Under the pieces are notes generated by a model. That model ran no database searches. It saw nothing but the letters and a program-made list of their open reading frames with translations, and was not told where the DNA came from. Position numbers and translations under genes: made by a program. Of a stretch of DNA of 64,000 nucleotides, positions 61,671-64,000 are shown piece by piece. Location of the stretch: contig JAINUG010000394.1 in the NCBI GenBank assembly GCA_029706075.1, positions 372,001-436,000 of the forward strand, in the 5' to 3' direction. The stretch is from Aldrovandia affinis. Its lineage: Eukaryota > Chordata > Actinopteri > Notacanthiformes > Halosauridae. Position 1 is the stretch's first letter; each line of letters begins with the position of its first letter.

Positions 61671-62259
61671 GTAAGTAACTTCCTCTTCTCTCTTTTTGAT
61701 CTACCATGCTGTGGCTAGTGTTCACAAAACCTTCCCGGTGTGGCCAGCATACACAAAACGACTGTGATGTTGTCAGCGGGCACAAAACAACTCGCTTTTC
61801 ACTGTTGAGGTGCTTATTCCCACAGACAGCACAGACATTAATGTCCATCAGACAGAGTGAAATAGAGAAGTGTGTCATTCTGTGACCCAGAGGTGACTCA
61901 CAGTTAGACCACAAGCACTCATGGAGAGGGAGAATCTATGTAAAGTGGAGAACAGTGTGGCAGTCTTCCAGAGCGTTCATACAGAACCACGGCAGGTCTG
62001 CACTGTTCTGAAAGCAGTAAAGCTTCAGGTTAGGTCAGTGTATCACATTACCTGTTACCAGGTATAATGTCTTCTGCTAATTGAAAGGTGCCTCTAAAAT
62101 CCACAGGGTCATCTGACATTCATTCCACCGCAGGTCTGCATTTTATGGAAATCATTACTGTGAATAAAATGACCCATTAGCAGGTGTAAATTTGCCACTA
62201 ATTGAAAGGTATGGCATAGACCTTCAGGGTCCCTGACAGATGGCAGAAAGGGTCTGTGC

Positions 62260-62281
62260 TTTTTTTTTTTTTTTTTTTTTT
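62260..62281 (-). repeat. Poly(T) run
   Basis: A pure run of 22 T. It could be the antisense poly(A) tail of a retroposed sequence lying to its right, but I recognise no element there. Confidence 0.9.
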
Positions 62282-63437
62282 AACCAATCATAGCTGTACG
62301 CTGCATAATAGGAGAGATCCTCATAACAGAGGTGTGAATGGGCCGTCTGTGCGAGGTGGAGAGACTCTGCCCGGGGGCCGCTTCGAGAGGGAACCTCCGA
62401 ACAACCGATGATACAACTGCAGCTCCGTAATGAGCCGTTTACCTTGTTGCAGCTCATTATTCCATGCCAGGCAAACTTGGAGCACTTGTTATGCCCTCTA
62501 CTCTTTTATCCTCCCACAATGCTGAGGCACTACAAACTCCTTACCTTTGTAGGACGTATTAAGATTTTTTCCAAAACGTAATCAAGTCAAATAAAATCAA
62601 TTCAAAATAACTGATCTCGTCCTGTGGTGCAGGTTACACAGAACATGGGGCAAACATATAAGACAATGCAGCAGTAAAGAGACAATATCATTGCATCATT
62701 ATGCAACATTGCATTATTGGAGCAGGAGGCTTCAGTGTGGCTCTTACATTACAGAAGACAGAATGTTCAGTAAGCAGCCTTATGGAGGCAGGTACCAAGT
62801 TGGAGAGGGCATTTACTTAATTGGATGAGACTGGAACCTGCGTACTCAGAGGAGCAGATTGTAGCCGTTCTAATCATATGCACTATGCAGCATGTAGCAG
62901 CGGGTATTATTTGTACTTTATGTGTCCTTCTACTTAATCAATAAACATTGAATCAATAAACAAATTTTGAGTCGTCAAAATGTATGTATGTACTGTAGTT
63001 CTATGTTTCCTGCCTCATTCTTACCTCAGCACCTTACATACTTCCGGTGACAGTGGTGCACTTAACTGAGATATCCACAGACTGGCAGGGAGAAGTGCTG
63101 CTTGTTATGCACTTGTGCCTTACTTAACGAGGAATGCCTACCGTGCTCTGATTGAGTGAGTGAAACACCTGCTGTTTTTAATAGGTCAGCCTTTGTGCAT
63201 ACATTTTCTCAGTTTACAGTAGATATGACAAAGGGCATGTTGTAAGTAGGGCTACATGCATGATTCCTAACTTTTTTTCCATGAGATTTCATGGCGGCCT
63301 CCTTATAAATGCTCTGAATAAACACTTTTGGCTGTTATTTTCTGGCCACACTGAGATTGATAATAACTATAAATCATTCCTATAAACAATAATGATAGCT
63401 ATGAGCATAACCTGTAACAATAACTATAAACCATAAT

Positions 63438-63810
63438 GATTCTCATCTCATCTTCAGCCGCTTATTCCTAGTTAGGGTCACAGGGGGGCTGGAGCCTATC
63501 CCAGCATGCATGCGAGAGGCAGGAATACACCCTGGACAGGTCGCCAATCCATCGCAGGGCACTACATACACCATTCACTCACACACTCATACATACAGGG
63601 CAATTTAGACTCTCCAATTAGCCTAATGTCCATGTCTTTGGACTGTGGGAGGAAACCGGAGTACCCGGAGGAAACCCACACGGACACGGGAGAACATGCA
63701 AACCACACAGAAAGGCCCCGGCGGGATTTGAACCCGGGACCTTGTTACTGGACCTTGTTACTGTGAGGCGTGCAGTGCTATCCACTGCACCACCGTGGGG
63801 ACCATACCAA
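63438..63810 (-). repeat. tRNA-derived SINE, near complete
   Basis: On the minus strand it begins near 63803 with CCACGGTGGTGCAGTGGATA (box A) and has GGTCCCGGGTTCAAATCCCG (box B, near 63742-63723). The conserved fish SINE body follows (GGTTTGCATGTTCTCCCGTG, then TTTCCTCCGGGTACTCCGG and CCCACAGTCCAAAGACATGG). Its tail ends AAGCGGCTGAAGATGAGATG near 63445. This well-known teleost family is RNA polymerase III-transcribed and uses LINE machinery to move. A 14-base duplication, (T)TACTGGACCTTGTTACTG, sits just after box B. It is not a tRNA gene. Confidence 0.9.
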
Positions 63811-64000
63811 ATAATGATTATGATCCATAATTTCTCATTCATCCTCTTCACAATGTTTAAAAGAGCACTGATTGATTTGACATTTTATTGCTTTAATGCT
63901 AAACTACTGGATTAAATGGCCATGTAACTGATCCCGAATGTCATTTACATGGTCATTGCCGTGGTGTGACCAGCTCCACTCATTTGAACTTGAACGCATT

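Larger units (their letters stand above)
61671..64000 (+). other. Copine intron 6, start
   Basis: The donor GTAAGT opens the intron, which runs off the window. It contains a poly(T) run at 62260-62281 and a SINE at 63438-63810. 61671-62259 and 62282-63437 show no gene, RNA or clear repeat. Confidence 0.75.

Noticed and set aside
63720-63810. Possible tRNA gene on the minus strand
   Set aside because: The conserved fish SINE body follows directly, and the spacing between the boxes is longer than in a tRNA.
1-64000. A defence island, biosynthetic cluster or other new multi-gene system
   Set aside because: The window has one split host gene and decayed transposons; nothing suggests cooperating genes.

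Overview
This window is vertebrate nuclear DNA, almost certainly from a ray-finned fish. It holds spliced exons with consensus GT/AG junctions and very long introns. The introns are filled with Tc1/mariner, hAT, piggyBac-like, Ty3/gypsy chromovirus, L1, L2 and CR1-like elements and tRNA-derived SINEs, a repeat mix typical of teleosts. There are no bacterial operons, CRISPR arrays or functional RNA genes. I cannot name the species.

The only host gene I can support is the 5' part of a copine gene on the + strand, best matched to cpne8 (cpne5 is the close alternative). Six exons, at 478-572, 24013-24053, 38175-38221, 38644-38747, 49810-49849 and 61594-61670, join in frame. They encode the N-terminal calcium-binding C2A domain. 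The gene continues past the right edge; its second C2 domain and its copine (vWA-like) domain lie outside the window.

Layout: 1-477 is 5' flank with a (TTA)n tract. Intron 1 (573-24012) holds a degraded hAT element, several Tc1/mariner remnants (one nested in another), tRNA-derived SINEs, a LINE tail inserted in a degenerate minisatellite, a solo LTR (13523-14121) and long TG/CA tracts. Intron 2 (24054-38174) holds a minus-strand solo-LTR-like repeat and a 6.7-kb Ty3/gypsy chromovirus (26772-33471, 5-bp target duplication). That provirus-like element is itself split by a TTAA-flanked piggyBac-like insertion (29324-30664). The intron also has a small Tc1-type MITE (37165-37389). Intron 4 (38748-49809) holds a 5.7-kb antisense L1 with an 18-bp target duplication and poly(A) tail (39754-45474), followed directly by an antisense L2 LINE (about 45593-48490). 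Intron 5 (49850-61593) holds a sense CR1-like LINE broken by three insertions and cut off by a fourth. Two of these are hAT-type elements with 8-bp target duplications (55369-56806 perfect, 57049-58332 with one mismatch). A Tc1 element with both inverted repeats but a deleted centre lies at 60885-61441. Intron 6 ends with a complete tRNA-derived SINE.

The transposon genes do not work together with the copine gene. They are passengers in its introns, and every transposon reading frame I examined is broken or truncated. I found no convincing new biological system. The most interesting points are the nesting order of the elements, the ~190-bp internal repeat array in the TTAA element, the shared SINE/L2 tails and the CPNE5-like N-terminus on a CPNE8-like body.
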